From a virus, in IMG/VR virus record IMGVR_UViG_3300022746_000009, positions 1 to 40,006 of that record: DNA of 40,006 nt; one strand, written 5' to 3'. Below the pieces are notes generated by a model that was given only the letters and a program-made list of their open reading frames with translations, did not search any database and had not been told where the DNA came from. Shown one piece after another: positions 1 through 7,260 of the stretch. The position numbers and the translations under genes are program-made. Within the stretch, counting starts at the first letter, position 1, and each line of letters starts with the position of its first letter.

Positions 1-63
1 CCAGAAGACAACATCATCTTTTTGCTGTTCATTGTTCGTTCTGATGGCATCGTAAAAGTTTAA
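1..63 (+). CDS. 3' end of the tail-adaptor protein encoded in full at 39454-39942
   Basis: The last 20 codons and the stop of the gene at 39454-39942, repeated here because of the 127-base end overlap. The reading frame is open from base 1 to the TAA at 61-63. It is a duplicate of sequence at the other end, not a second gene. Confidence 0.95.
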   Translation, partial: PEDNIIFLLFIVRSDGIVKV

Positions 64-127
64 GGAGGGCTCATGGCAAATTTGAATGTCAGTGCCGTCC
101 CAAGCAATACGAATGTCACAGTTCAAG
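1..127. repeat. Terminal direct repeat, copy 1 (circular closure)
   Basis: These 127 bases are identical to 39880-40006. An exact 127-base end overlap is what a k-mer assembler leaves when it closes a circular or circularly permuted molecule, so I read it as evidence for a complete 39,879-bp genome, not as a biological terminal repeat. A true short terminal repeat cannot be excluded from sequence alone. Confidence 0.95.
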
Positions 128-366
128 ATGCAAACAATATTCAACTTTCTGTCAAGCCTGCAAGCGCGATCAAAGTTGAAGTCACCCCGGTTGCTACGCA
201 AATTGTGCAGATCAATCGTGGAGTTCAGGGCCCAAGTGGAAACAACAATATTGGCGGCTATCCGGTCGCTCTTGATGGCCCCCAGAACTACGACGCGCTC
301 ATGTTTCTCAACAATGAATGGGTGAATATCCCGCAAACCGAAATCGCCGACGGCGGCAACTTTTAA
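73..366 (+). CDS. Small virion-associated protein of the fibre cluster, function unknown
   Basis: A 97-residue protein with a strong AAGGAGG ribosome binding site. The first two thirds are Val/Thr/Ala/Asn-rich and beta-like. A short GPSG motif follows, then a Gly/Asn-rich stretch and a tail containing FLNNEWVNIP, a pattern often seen where fibre subunits join. It lies between the adaptor at 39454-39942 and the fibre starting at 376, with only short gaps, so a structural or fibre-attachment role is inferred. It has no membrane segment, signal peptide or enzyme motif. I do not recognise a named family. Because of the end overlap, its first 55 bases recur at 39952-40006. Confidence 0.8.
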   Translation: MANLNVSAVPSNTNVTVQDANNIQLSVKPASAIKVEVTPVATQIVQINRGVQGPSGNNNIGGYPVALDGPQNYDALMFLNNEWVNIPQTEIADGGNF

Positions 367-375
367 GGAACTATC

Positions 376-1482
376 ATGTCAAACACAATCCGCATCAAAC
401 GTCGCGCCAACGGTGGCGGTGCAGGCGCTCCCGCAGTCTTGCAAAACGCCGAGATGGCATTCAACGAACAGACGAATGTTCTGTACTACGGCACTGGCAC
501 TGGCGGCACTGGCGGCTCTGCCACGGCAATCATTCCTATTGCTGGCAACGGGGCCTTTGTTGATCTCGTGAGTGATCAAACGATTGGCGGCGTCAAGACG
601 TTCACTGATACCGTTGAAGCCAACGTGACTGGCAATGCTGGCACTGCCACAAAGCTCGCCACACCACGCGACATCTCTGTGTCTGGCGACGCCTCTGGCA
701 CGGCTTCGTTTGACGGCTCTGCGAATGCTGACATTGCCATGACTCTGGCAACCGTGAACACAAACGTGGGCACATTTACAAAGGTCACTGTCAACGGCAA
801 AGGTCTGGTGACTGCTGCATCACAAGCAAGCCTGTCTGACCTGTCGAGCCCCACGGCTGACTTTTCGTTTGCTGACCACAAGCTGACCAACTTGACAGAC
901 CCTGTTTCTGCTCAAGACGCGGCCACCAAGGCATACGTTGACAACATTGCTCAAGGTCTTGACCCTAAGGCGTCTTGCGCATACGCAACCACCGCAAACA
1001 TCACTCTGTCCGGCTTGGCAACTCAAGCTGGTGGTGACTGGGCCGCGTCCTTGACCGCTGGTGATCGCATCTTGGTCAAGAATCAATCCGCGCCCGCAGA
1101 GAACGGTATCTACTTGGCCTCCGCTACTGGCTGGACTCGTTCTTCTGATATGGATGTGTGGAGCGAATTCCCAAGCGCGTTCACTTTCATTGAAGGCGGC
1201 GCAACAGAATCCGACACTGGTTGGGTATGTACCGTCAACGCTGGTGGAACTCTTGGCGTGACTGCTGTCACTTGGGTTCAATTCAGCGGTGCTGGCACGT
1301 ACACTGCGGGCACTGGTTTGACATTGAGCGGCACTCAATTCAGCATCACCAACACTGGCGTCACTGCTGACACCTATGGCGTTGTTGGCGGCACTCAAAC
1401 ATTGGTTGCCGCTGTGAATGCTCAAGGTCAAATGACAAGCCTTGCAGCCTACGACATCAACGTGGACGGCGGCACATACTAA
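376..1482 (+). CDS. Tail fibre with Mtd-like N-terminal domain
   Basis: A 368-residue probable receptor-binding fibre subunit. Residues 1-35 (IRIKRRANGGG ... AEMAFNEQTNVLYYG) match the pattern of the major tropism determinant N-terminal domain, which anchors fibres to the tail; the next fibre starts the same way. Residues about 50-170 have the beta-helical style of phage fibres (QTIGGVKTFTD, GNAGTATKLA, ISVSGDASGTASFDG). Residues about 185-300 (DAATKAYVDNIAQGLDPKAS and a stretch with DRILVKNQSAPAENGIYLA) are a module common in many phage fibres. The ribosome binding site is AAGGA. No reverse transcriptase or template repeat is present, so the Mtd-like domain is not part of a diversity-generating element here. 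Confidence 0.85.
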   Translation: MSNTIRIKRRANGGGAGAPAVLQNAEMAFNEQTNVLYYGTGTGGTGGSATAIIPIAGNGAFVDLVSDQTIGGVKTFTDTVEANVTGNAGTATKLATPRDISVSGDASGTASFDGSANADIAMTLATVNTNVGTFTKVTVNGKGLVTAASQASLSDLSSPTADFSFADHKLTNLTDPVSAQDAATKAYVDNIAQGLDPKASCAYATTANITLSGLATQAGGDWAASLTAGDRILVKNQSAPAENGIYLASATGWTRSSDMDVWSEFPSAFTFIEGGATESDTGWVCTVNAGGTLGVTAVTWVQFSGAGTYTAGTGLTLSGTQFSITNTGVTADTYGVVGGTQTLVAAVNAQGQMTSLAAYDINVDGGTY

Positions 1483-1520
1483 ATATTCACCCTGCTACAT
1501 AGCAATCAAAGGGAAGTCAC

Positions 1521-3833
1521 ATGACAAACAAAATTCAAGTCAAGCGTTCGGCGGTCAACGGGAAAGTCCCCACGACTGCCGACCTTGACCTTGGTGAAAT
1601 CGCGCTCAACACGAACAACGGCAAGTTGTTCATGAAGAAAGATGTTGGCGGCACTCAAAGCATTGTCGAGATCGGCGCAACAGGAGCTCCCGGCCCGGCT
1701 GGTGCAGGCGGTGCGCTTGGCTACTATGGCGCGTTTCAAGACGTAACAAACCAGACCGCAGCAAGCACAACTGCGTCCTATGTCATTGGCCTTGGCGTTA
1801 CTGATGAGTCCAATGGCGTGAGTATTGTCAGCGGGAACCGTGTCACGTTTGCAAACGCTGGAACATACAGCATCACGTTCTCAGTTCAATTTGTCAGTAC
1901 AGACACCTCAATTCACGATGCAAATCTCTGGATTCGGAAGAATGGAACCGATGTTGTTGACAGCAACAGTCAGTTCAGTATTCCAAATTCTCACGGCGGC
2001 GTTGATGGTCACTTGATTGGAACGGTCAACTATGTGATGACTGTTGCCGCTGGAGACTATCTGCAAGTTGTTTGGTCTGTGAGCAGTACAAATATTTCAT
2101 TGCAGACTATTGCTGCCCAGACATCTCCAACTGTTCCCCGAACACCTTGCATCATCTTGACTGTTCAACAGGTCATGTATACGCAAGTTGGCCCGACTGG
2201 CCCCACTGGCCCAACAGGTTTGACTGGCCCGACTGGCCCCGCTGGTTCGCCCGGCCCTACTGGGCCAACTGGCCCCACAGGTTCAGCCGCTACAGTGGCT
2301 GTAGGCACGACTTCGACTGGCCCTGCCGCAGTGACCAACAGTGGCACATCGTCTGCTGCCGTGTTCAACTTCACTGTTCCGCAAGGGGCTACCGGGCCAA
2401 CTGGCCCTACTGGCCCAACCGGAACTACAGGCTCCCCCGGCCCGACAGGTGCACCCGGCCCCGCTGGCTCTCCCGGGCCAACAGGCCCCACAGGCCCGAC
2501 AGGCTCTGCCGCCACCGTGACCGTTGGTACAACTTCTACTGGCCCGGCGGCTGTTACCAACAGCGGTACAACTTCTGCCGCAGTGTTTAACTTCACTGTG
2601 CCTCAAGGCCCCACTGGCCCCACCGGGCCGACTGGCCCAACCGGAACTGCGGGCTCCCCCGGCCCAACTGGCCCAACTGGCCCCGCTGGTTCTGCCGCCA
2701 CAGTCACGGTAGGAACGACCACAACAGGCCCTGCTGCCGTTACAAACAGCGGGACAACCTCTGCTGCCATTTTCAACTTTACCGTGCCTCAGGGCCCCAC
2801 AGGGCCAACCGGGCCAACTGGCCCAACGGGTTCCACTGGTTCACCCGGCCCGACTGGCCCGACTGGCCCGACTGGACTTGGTTACTCCGGCCTTACATCG
2901 ACCACATCGGTTGCAATTGGCACAGGCTCCAAAGCCTTCACGACCAATTTGGCTTCGACTGCCACAGCATTTGCGGTCGGTCAATATGTGCGCGTGTTCA
3001 GCACTGCTACCCCTGCCAACTACATGGAAGGCACGATCACCGCCTTTACCTCCACATCTTTGACCGTTAACGTGACGCTTGTTGGCGGTTCTGGCACGAT
3101 TGCGGCATGGACTGTGACTGATGCTGGCATTCAAGGTGCGACTGGCCCCACCGGGCCAACTGGCCCAACAGGCCCAACAGGCTCGACAGGCGCACCCGGC
3201 CCAACTGGTTTGACTGGCCCAACTGGCCCAACAGGCCCGGCAGGTTCTGCCGCCACTGTGACCGTTGGCACAACCTCCACTGGCCCCGCTGCTGTGACAA
3301 ACAGCGGTACGACATCGGCTGCAATCTTCAACTTCACGGTTCCGCAAGGCCCCACTGGCCCGACTGGCCCTACTGGCCCAACTGGAACCGCTGGCTCTCC
3401 CGGCCCCACTGGCCCGACTGGCCCTGCTGGCCCTCCCGGCCCTGTTGCTGGTTCTACAACTCAGGTCATTTACAACAACGCTGGTTCTGCGGCTGGCTCT
3501 GCCAACTTGACATTCAACGGCACGAACTTGACTTGCGGCGGAAGCGTCACGGCCAACTCGGATGAATCGTTGAAGACAAACTGGAGGCCGCTGCCTGAGA
3601 ACTTCATTGAGATGTTGGCATTGCTGAAGCATGGTATCTATGACCGTACCGACATGAATGAAACTCAGGTCGGTGTGTCTGCCCAACAACTGCAAAAGTT
3701 CCTTGCGAATGCTGTGTTTGCGAACCCTGACGGTATACTTTCTGTGGCCTATGGCAATGCTGCCTTGGTCGCCGCCGTTGCTCTTGCCGAGCGCGTGTTG
3801 GCACTTGAAAAACGACTACAGGAAAAAACATGA
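1521..3833 (+). CDS. Collagen-like tail fibre with C1q-like domain and S74 self-cleaving chaperone
   Basis: A 770-residue modular fibre. Order: Mtd-like anchor (1-52); C1q/TNF-like jelly-roll (about 65-220); Gly-Pro-Thr collagen tracts from about 224; four near-identical non-collagen modules of about 37 residues ([20 protein letters not shown] to FNFTVPQG) separating the tracts; a distinct domain at about 453-537 with GTGSKAF and YMEGTITAF; and a C-terminal intramolecular chaperone (679-770) with the S74 signature [13 protein letters not shown]74 domains fold the trimer and then cut themselves off at the conserved Ser-Asp, here S680-D681. Threonine dominates the Y position of the triplets; some Y prolines occur (GSP, GAP, GPP). 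The stop overlaps the start of a 2OG-Fe(II) dioxygenase by ATGA, which suggests coupled synthesis. Confidence 0.9.
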   Translation: MTNKIQVKRSAVNGKVPTTADLDLGEIALNTNNGKLFMKKDVGGTQSIVEIGATGAPGPAGAGGALGYYGAFQDVTNQTAASTTASYVIGLGVTDESNGVSIVSGNRVTFANAGTYSITFSVQFVSTDTSIHDANLWIRKNGTDVVDSNSQFSIPNSHGGVDGHLIGTVNYVMTVAAGDYLQVVWSVSSTNISLQTIAAQTSPTVPRTPCIILTVQQVMYTQVGPTGPTGPTGLTGPTGPAGSPGPTGPTGPTGSAATVAVGTTSTGPAAVTNSGTSSAAVFNFTVPQGATGPTGPTGPTGTTGSPGPTGAPGPAGSPGPTGPTGPTGSAATVTVGTTSTGPAAVTNSGTTSAAVFNFTVPQGPTGPTGPTGPTGTAGSPGPTGPTGPAGSAATVTVGTTTTGPAAVTNSGTTSAAIFNFTVPQGPTGPTGPTGPTGSTGSPGPTGPTGPTGLGYSGLTSTTSVAIGTGSKAFTTNLASTATAFAVGQYVRVFSTATPANYMEGTITAFTSTSLTVNVTLVGGSGTIAAWTVTDAGIQGATGPTGPTGPTGPTGSTGAPGPTGLTGPTGPTGPAGSAATVTVGTTSTGPAAVTNSGTTSAAIFNFTVPQGPTGPTGPTGPTGTAGSPGPTGPTGPAGPPGPVAGSTTQVIYNNAGSAAGSANLTFNGTNLTCGGSVTANSDESLKTNWRPLPENFIEMLALLKHGIYDRTDMNETQVGVSAQQLQKFLANAVFANPDGILSVAYGNAALVAAVALAERVLALEKRLQEKT

Positions 3834-4378
3834 CACAACACCTACCAATCTGGCTCTTGGGCCAAGTTCCAACTGAGGTTTGCGACGCTGCAATTCGTGA
3901 ACTCAGTCTCATCGAGCCTTATGACGCAACGATGGGCACTGAGGGCGAAAAGAAGGAACTGTCGCAGCGCAACACCGCTGTGCGCTTTGCGCCTGATGGT
4001 CATTGGTTTGGTGGAATCATGTACGAACACGCTCTCAAGGCCAACCGCGACAACGGGTGGAATTATGAGATTGATTACCACGAGGCCATTCAGTACGCTG
4101 AGTACGGCCCAGAACAGCATTACGACTGGCACACGGACACGTTCACACTTTCAGGCTCACCCTATGACCGCAAAGTCACTGCGGTTTGCCTGATGAACGA
4201 CCCGTCAGAATTTGAAGGCGGCAACTTTGAGATGCGTCTCTACCAAGATTACGTTGCCCCACTCCAAAAGGGAACCATCATTGCGTTTCCGTCTATCCTC
4301 TATCACCGCGTGACCCCTGTCACATCCGGTATTCGCATCTCATCAACAATTTGGCTCAACGGCCCAAGGTTTAAGTAA
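3830..4378 (+). CDS. 2OG-Fe(II) dioxygenase, prolyl 4-hydroxylase/PKHD-like
   Basis: A 182-residue enzyme of the double-stranded beta-helix dioxygenase superfamily, which uses Fe(II), O2 and 2-oxoglutarate to hydroxylate side chains. The iron ligands are H101 and D103 (DWHTD) and H159 (LYHRV); R169, ten residues later, fits the 2-oxoglutarate-binding arginine. EFEGGNF at 128-134 is typical of prolyl hydroxylase-like members, and the length suits a stand-alone catalytic domain. It overlaps the collagen-like fibre gene by four bases (ATGA) and is followed by a TAATG junction, so it is translated with the fibre. Modification of that fibre is a reasonable inference, but most fibre prolines sit in the X position, so the target residue is open. 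A role on a host protein is the alternative. Confidence 0.88.
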   Translation: MTQHLPIWLLGQVPTEVCDAAIRELSLIEPYDATMGTEGEKKELSQRNTAVRFAPDGHWFGGIMYEHALKANRDNGWNYEIDYHEAIQYAEYGPEQHYDWHTDTFTLSGSPYDRKVTAVCLMNDPSEFEGGNFEMRLYQDYVAPLQKGTIIAFPSILYHRVTPVTSGIRISSTIWLNGPRFK

Positions 4379-4557
4379 TGGCGACCATTAACACAACAGA
4401 GGCTCGACTTGATACACACGAGGAAGTTTGTGCTTTTCGCTATGAACAAGTCAACGCTCGACTGAAACGCCTCGAAGGCATTTTGCTCAAGACATGCGGA
4501 ATCATGCTGCTCGGAATGGGTGGCGTGATCTGGGCATCGGTCATCAAGCACGCCTAA
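4378..4557 (+). CDS. Small single-pass membrane protein (XhlA-like)
   Basis: A 59-residue ORF starting in the TAATG junction with the dioxygenase stop. The first half is a charged amphipathic helix with heptad spacing (EARLDTHEEVCAFRYEQVN, then RLKRLEGIL). Residues about 34-56 are a hydrophobic segment ending in a short basic tail. Helix followed by one transmembrane span is the plan of XhlA/haemolysin-type proteins that assist holins, and the gene opens the lysis-side cluster. The assignment rests on architecture and position only. Confidence 0.65.
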   Translation: MATINTTEARLDTHEEVCAFRYEQVNARLKRLEGILLKTCGIMLLGMGGVIWASVIKHA

Positions 4558-4560
4558 GAT

Positions 4561-5259
4561 GTGGAGCTTTATCTTGCCTTCCAAATGGCGCAAGCTGCTC
4601 TCAGCGGGATTCGCTCCTGTTGTGACATGCTGTCAACTGGCAGTGTTGAGATTAAGCGCATTAAAAAGGGCGTGGAAGACGCCAAGGGAATCATCAAAGA
4701 CGTATCTGGTTTCTGGGGATGGCTCACTGCCCTCTTTAAGCCAAGTGTTCCTAAGGTCGTCGCAGATACTCCAGAACCAAAAAAGAAAGCAGACGAGTAC
4801 ATTGACTACATCCCAACAGAAGATGATGTCTCAGAGCAATTCTTTGGACACCTGATTGATTTCATGGAGGCTCAGACAATCATCTTGGATGACATCTCAG
4901 CCCGCAAGGAAGAACTACTTAACCACTTCAATCCAAAACAAAACAACAGGATTGCAGCGGCCAAGCTGATCAAGGATGAGCGCAAGATCAATCAAATGGC
5001 GATGGAGTTCAGCGAGTTGCTGAGTGGTGCGCCTAAGATTCTTGGTGGAGTCTATTCGGACTTCAAGGAAAAGTACCCGGTTGTTGTTCAGGCTCAAGAG
5101 AGAGCCAAAGAGCGATTGAGAATCACAAGGCAACAAGAGTCATGGCGACGAGAGGAGGAGCATCACCAAGTGGTCGATCTAGCAATAGGAATGTTCCTAA
5201 CAATGTCGTTCGTCCTTTGGTTGTGGGCAATATGGATAAAGTTATTTACAAGGGAGTGA
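4561..5259 (+). CDS. Conserved phage protein with C-terminal transmembrane segment, function unknown
   Basis: A 232-residue, mostly helical protein. It has a hydrophobic first helix (about 1-25), a Trp-rich stretch at about 50-60 (FWGWLTALF), an acidic middle, a long charged coiled-coil-like segment (about 105-205) and one strong transmembrane span near 210-229 (GMFLTMSFVLWLWAIWI). GTG at 4561 is chosen because it lies four bases after the preceding stop and keeps the first helix; ATG at 4585 is an alternative with no better ribosome binding site. A membrane-anchored coiled coil between fibre and lysis genes could belong to lysis or to DNA ejection; I cannot decide between them. Confidence 0.8.
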   Translation: MELYLAFQMAQAALSGIRSCCDMLSTGSVEIKRIKKGVEDAKGIIKDVSGFWGWLTALFKPSVPKVVADTPEPKKKADEYIDYIPTEDDVSEQFFGHLIDFMEAQTIILDDISARKEELLNHFNPKQNNRIAAAKLIKDERKINQMAMEFSELLSGAPKILGGVYSDFKEKYPVVVQAQERAKERLRITRQQESWRREEEHHQVVDLAIGMFLTMSFVLWLWAIWIKLFTRE

Positions 5260-5414
5260 TCGTCCTTGTTTGCATCATGCTTGCCATCATCCTCATTGCC
5301 ACTCCGATTTGGCTTGATATGTACGTGAGAAACAGCAAGCGTGAACAGCGAATGAATGAGACAGAGATCAGGATTGAGAAAAAGCTCAAAGAGCTAGAAA
5401 GGGAAACCAAGTGA
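5142..5414 (+). CDS. Small membrane protein with C-terminal coiled coil
   Basis: A 90-residue ORF with a polar N-terminal arm (GGASPSGRSSNRNVPNN), one transmembrane span at about 36-57 (VIYKGVIVLVCIMLAIILIA) and a charged helical tail (ETEIRIEKKLKELERE). Starting at 5142 it overlaps the previous gene by 118 bases in another frame. An internal ATG at 5232 would give a 60-residue form with a 28-base overlap, and the sequence does not settle which is used. A single span with a coiled-coil tail next to the lipoprotein at 5411 is compatible with an i-spanin-like role, but no family is recognised. Confidence 0.65.
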   Translation: MATRGGASPSGRSSNRNVPNNVVRPLVVGNMDKVIYKGVIVLVCIMLAIILIATPIWLDMYVRNSKREQRMNETEIRIEKKLKELERETK

Positions 5415-5602
5415 AATATCTGCTGCATTTATTTTTTCTTTTTTTGATTGCCATTGGTGGCTGTAGTGACTACTACCGTTACCCATGTCAAGACCCAAAG
5501 AACTGGGAAACCGCTGAATGCAAACCTCCAATTTGCACCGTCACCCAAACCTGTCCTGAAGACTTGATCAAACCCGAAACATTGAAAGGTGAAGTGCGAT
5601 GA
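5411..5602 (+). CDS. Small lipoprotein, o-spanin (Rz1)-like candidate
   Basis: A 63-residue protein beginning at a GTG that overlaps the preceding stop (GTGA). It has a lipoprotein signal: MKYLLH, a hydrophobic core, and the lipobox-like IAIGGC with the acylated cysteine at residue 18. The mature part is about 45 residues, Cys- and Pro-containing (CKPPICTVTQTC), so it would be outer-membrane anchored in a Gram-negative host. Small lipoproteins next to a holin and an endolysin are often the outer-membrane half of the spanin that fuses the membranes at lysis. The preceding membrane protein could be its inner-membrane partner. Architecture is clear; the spanin role is inferred. Confidence 0.75.
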   Translation: MKYLLHLFFLFLIAIGGCSDYYRYPCQDPKNWETAECKPPICTVTQTCPEDLIKPETLKGEVR

Positions 5603-5949
5603 AAATTGAATTTAACATGACCAGCGAACAGGTGGACTCGTTCATCAAGTTGTCGATTGCAATCACGTTCTGCGTGGCGATCTTGAACATGATTTTTCTG
5701 TCTATGTACTCGCTGGTGTTTGGGCAGAACCCAATGAACAACATTGCTCCTGCTGACAAGCAATTCTTCTTTTTGTTGTCAGACATGAGTAAGTACATCT
5801 TGGGCTCGCTGGGCACAATGCTGGCGATCAAGGGCAAAGAGAAGCTCGATGAGTGGCGCGGCAACAACAACGACAACAACCAAGCGGTCAATCAGACTGT
5901 GATCGTTGACCCAACCCCCGAAACTTCACCAGAACAGGCCAAACCATGA
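5599..5949 (+). CDS. Putative holin, two membrane segments
   Basis: A 116-residue protein with a strongly hydrophobic segment at about 17-41 and a second, weaker one at about 65-80 (KYILGSLGTMLAIKG). A polar Asn/Gln/Pro-rich C-terminal tail follows (about 90-116). Two short spans, small size, a charged tail and a place two genes upstream of the M15 endolysin fit a class II-type holin, which forms the inner-membrane lesion that lets endolysin reach peptidoglycan. It overlaps both neighbours by ATGA. No family motif is recognised, so the call rests on topology and context. Confidence 0.6.
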   Translation: MKIEFNMTSEQVDSFIKLSIAITFCVAILNMIFLSMYSLVFGQNPMNNIAPADKQFFFLLSDMSKYILGSLGTMLAIKGKEKLDEWRGNNNDNNQAVNQTVIVDPTPETSPEQAKP

Positions 5950-6215
5950 GCGACCTACTCAACCTATGCCATGCGGTGATTGAACACGCCGCAGAAGGTA
6001 GCGCAGAGCTTGATGACGCCAAGAAAGCCCTTGACGCCCTACACCAAGAGGGTGGGCTAGAGAAGGCGGCAGAAGAATTTGCTGGCGATCACATGGGCGA
6101 GATCGCCGTCAAGCTGTTGCTGAACATGGGATTACCATTCATCGGAGCCGAGCTCGTCGGCATGGCAATTGATCACTACAACTCAAAGGAAAAAGATGAC
6201 TCAACTAACACCTAA
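5946..6215 (+). CDS. Small helical protein of the lysis cluster, function unknown
   Basis: An 89-residue protein coupled by ATGA to the holin candidate and overlapping the endolysin start by 20 bases. The first half is an acidic amphipathic helix region (ELDDAKKALDALHQEG). Residues about 50-72 are moderately hydrophobic (EIAVKLLLNMGLPFIGAELV) and may associate with a membrane, and the end is Lys/Asp-rich. It could assist the holin or regulate lysis timing, but nothing in the sequence shows that. Confidence 0.75.
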   Translation: MSDLLNLCHAVIEHAAEGSAELDDAKKALDALHQEGGLEKAAEEFAGDHMGEIAVKLLLNMGLPFIGAELVGMAIDHYNSKEKDDSTNT

Positions 6216-6672
6216 CTTCTCGCTTGATGAGCTGACACACACAGACCATCGTGAACTCGACAATACGCCAACCACACACGAGAAGTGCTTGATTGATGGC
6301 AAGGAAGTGATCGTCAATGCGTATGAAAACTTGCCGCGCTTGGCGAACTTCCTTGAGCAAATCAAGGCTTTGCTTGGCGGCAAACCGATCATCGTGAACA
6401 GCGGATTTCGCTCTGAGGCGGTGAACAACTCGGTGGGCTCAAACAACAAGAGCGATCACCGCCGTGGTTGCGCTGCTGACATCCGTGTGCCCGGCATGAC
6501 GCCTGATGAAGTCACCAAGACCATCATCAACAGCTCGCTTCCATACCAGCAAGTGATTCGTGAGTACGACCGTTGGACGCACGTTGCAATCACAACCAAC
6601 GAAAGCGACGTGCCAAGAAAGTCAAAGATGATCATTGACAAGCAGACGCCCGGTGGCCGTCCATACGCTTAA
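6196..6672 (+). CDS. Endolysin, M15-family L-alanyl-D-glutamate/D-Ala-D-Ala peptidase
   Basis: A 158-residue zinc peptidase of the M15 type, which cuts peptide stems of peptidoglycan at the end of infection. Zinc ligands and motif are visible: SDHRRGCAADI gives H88 and D95, and RWTHVAI gives H129. IIVNSGFRS (65-73) is the usual strand and turn before the active site. There is no signal peptide, which agrees with release through a holin. The ATG at 6196 is preferred over an upstream one at 6169 because AAAGGAAAA sits just before it. The stop shares the palindrome TTAA with the stop of the convergent gene at 6669. Confidence 0.9.
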   Translation: MTQLTPNFSLDELTHTDHRELDNTPTTHEKCLIDGKEVIVNAYENLPRLANFLEQIKALLGGKPIIVNSGFRSEAVNNSVGSNNKSDHRRGCAADIRVPGMTPDEVTKTIINSSLPYQQVIREYDRWTHVAITTNESDVPRKSKMIIDKQTPGGRPYA

Positions 6673-6767
6673 TTTTTGCAAAGCATAGCCATCACCAAGA
6701 CGAATGCCGCGATTCCGATGATTGCCCCTAAGATCAAGATTCCGATGATGAGCGCGACATTAGTCAT
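6669..6767 (-). CDS. 32-residue transmembrane protein
   Basis: A very short leftward ORF: MTN, then one continuous hydrophobic segment (VALIIGILILGAIIGIAAF onward), ending LCKN. The start is supported by AAAAGGACATCACC just upstream, nearly the same leader as that of the lipoprotein at 8080-8208. It is the last gene of the leftward operon and meets the endolysin tail to tail. A single-span peptide of this size could modulate the membrane or lysis; no function can be assigned. A longer in-frame extension to 6902 exists but lacks a good start. Confidence 0.6.
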   Translation of the reverse strand: MTNVALIIGILILGAIIGIAAFVLVMAMLCKN

Positions 6768-6899
6768 GGTGATGTCCTTTTGCCTTAGTTGATTCCCAAA
6801 AATACAGACCGCACAGCTTGCACCGCCACATAAGGCCCTCGTCAACGCGAGCAATGCGTTGTTCCAGCCCTCTCCAGCCTTTGATGACCCTTGGGTAGC

Positions 6900-6925
6900 C
6901 ATAGAGCGTTTTGACGCGCTCTATG
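6900..6925. other. Inverted repeat just after a leftward gene
   Basis: CATAGAGCG and CGCTCTATG form a perfect 9-bp stem around TTTTGACG, four bases beyond the stop of the leftward gene at 6929. No T-run follows on the minus strand, so it is not a classical terminator. It could be an mRNA-stabilising 3' hairpin or a protein-binding site. Confidence 0.5.
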
Positions 6926-6928
6926 TGG

Positions 6929-7135
6929 CTATGCCTTGAGCTCTTTGGCGTGTCGCTTGATTTGATAGTCGAAGCCAATTTTGGAGCAATCCAACTTGGG
7001 TTTCTTGGTGCGCGTCTTCTTTGGTGGTGGCTCAACGTATTTGGGCCACACAGACCAGTCGGCAATGACTGTCTTCATCGGCGCACGGACTTGCCCCGGA
7101 TAGGGTCTGGCGTATTCTTCATTGGTATGTAGCAT
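6929..7135 (-). CDS. Small basic protein, function unknown
   Basis: A 68-residue protein starting at an ATG three bases after the previous stop, with AAGGGG nine bases upstream. The N-terminal third has Tyr/Pro motifs (EEYARPYPGQ) and the middle reads IADWSVWPKYVEPPPKKT. The C-terminal half is strongly basic (KKTRTKKPKLD; YQIKRHAKELKA), which suggests nucleic-acid or acidic-protein binding. It has no membrane segment and no recognised domain. It belongs to the leftward early operon. Confidence 0.65.
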   Translation of the reverse strand: MLHTNEEYARPYPGQVRAPMKTVIADWSVWPKYVEPPPKKTRTKKPKLDCSKIGFDYQIKRHAKELKA

Positions 7136-7260
7136 GGTTCAATCCCCTTGTCTCGACGTTCCTCCACCCACTGAGTCATTCGCTTCTGATGCGTCTTGTT
7201 CTTTTGCATCTCGATTGCAAAGCTCGGTTTCGTCCTGTCGATTGTGAATGCGTTTGTCAT
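7075..7260 (-). CDS. Alternative overlapping ORF, 61 residues, uncertain
   Basis: An ORF in a third frame, from an ATG at 7260, that overlaps the 3' half of the gene at 7139-7366 and the 5' end of the gene at 6929-7135. Its product looks protein-like (IDRTKPSFAIEMQKNK; MTQWVEERRDKGIEPCYIPM) and its composition is no worse than that of the frames it overlaps. Either this is a nested gene or the upstream gene has been lengthened by loss of its stop. Listed because I cannot exclude it. Confidence 0.3.
   Translation of the reverse strand: MTNAFTIDRTKPSFAIEMQKNKTHQKRMTQWVEERRDKGIEPCYIPMKNTPDPIRGKSVRR

Noticed and set aside
376-1482. Diversity-generating retroelement suggested by the Mtd-like domain
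   Set aside because: No reverse transcriptase, template repeat or adenine-biased variable repeat is present; the domain only marks fibre anchoring.
2165-3409. Antisense ORFs rich in Gly-Pro-Val opposite the collagen-like fibre
   Set aside because: They are mirror images of the GGC/CCN-rich collagen codons; they have no ribosome binding sites and lie opposite a clearly real gene.
3820-3833. AAAAAAC at the end of the fibre gene as a frameshift into the dioxygenase
   Set aside because: The heptamer is in the wrong phase (gaA AAA ACA), and the dioxygenase has its own ATG in an ATGA overlap.
4559-4855. 98-codon ORF overlapping the start of the 232-residue membrane protein
   Set aside because: It covers the same bases in another frame, ends early, and lacks the coherent helix-plus-membrane plan of the longer frame.
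6760-7065. Leftward frame ending in a zinc-finger-like CKLCGLYF ... KGHHHD
   Set aside because: There is no usable start between the hairpin at 6900 and the motif, and it overlaps better supported genes. The Cys/His pattern alone is not enough.
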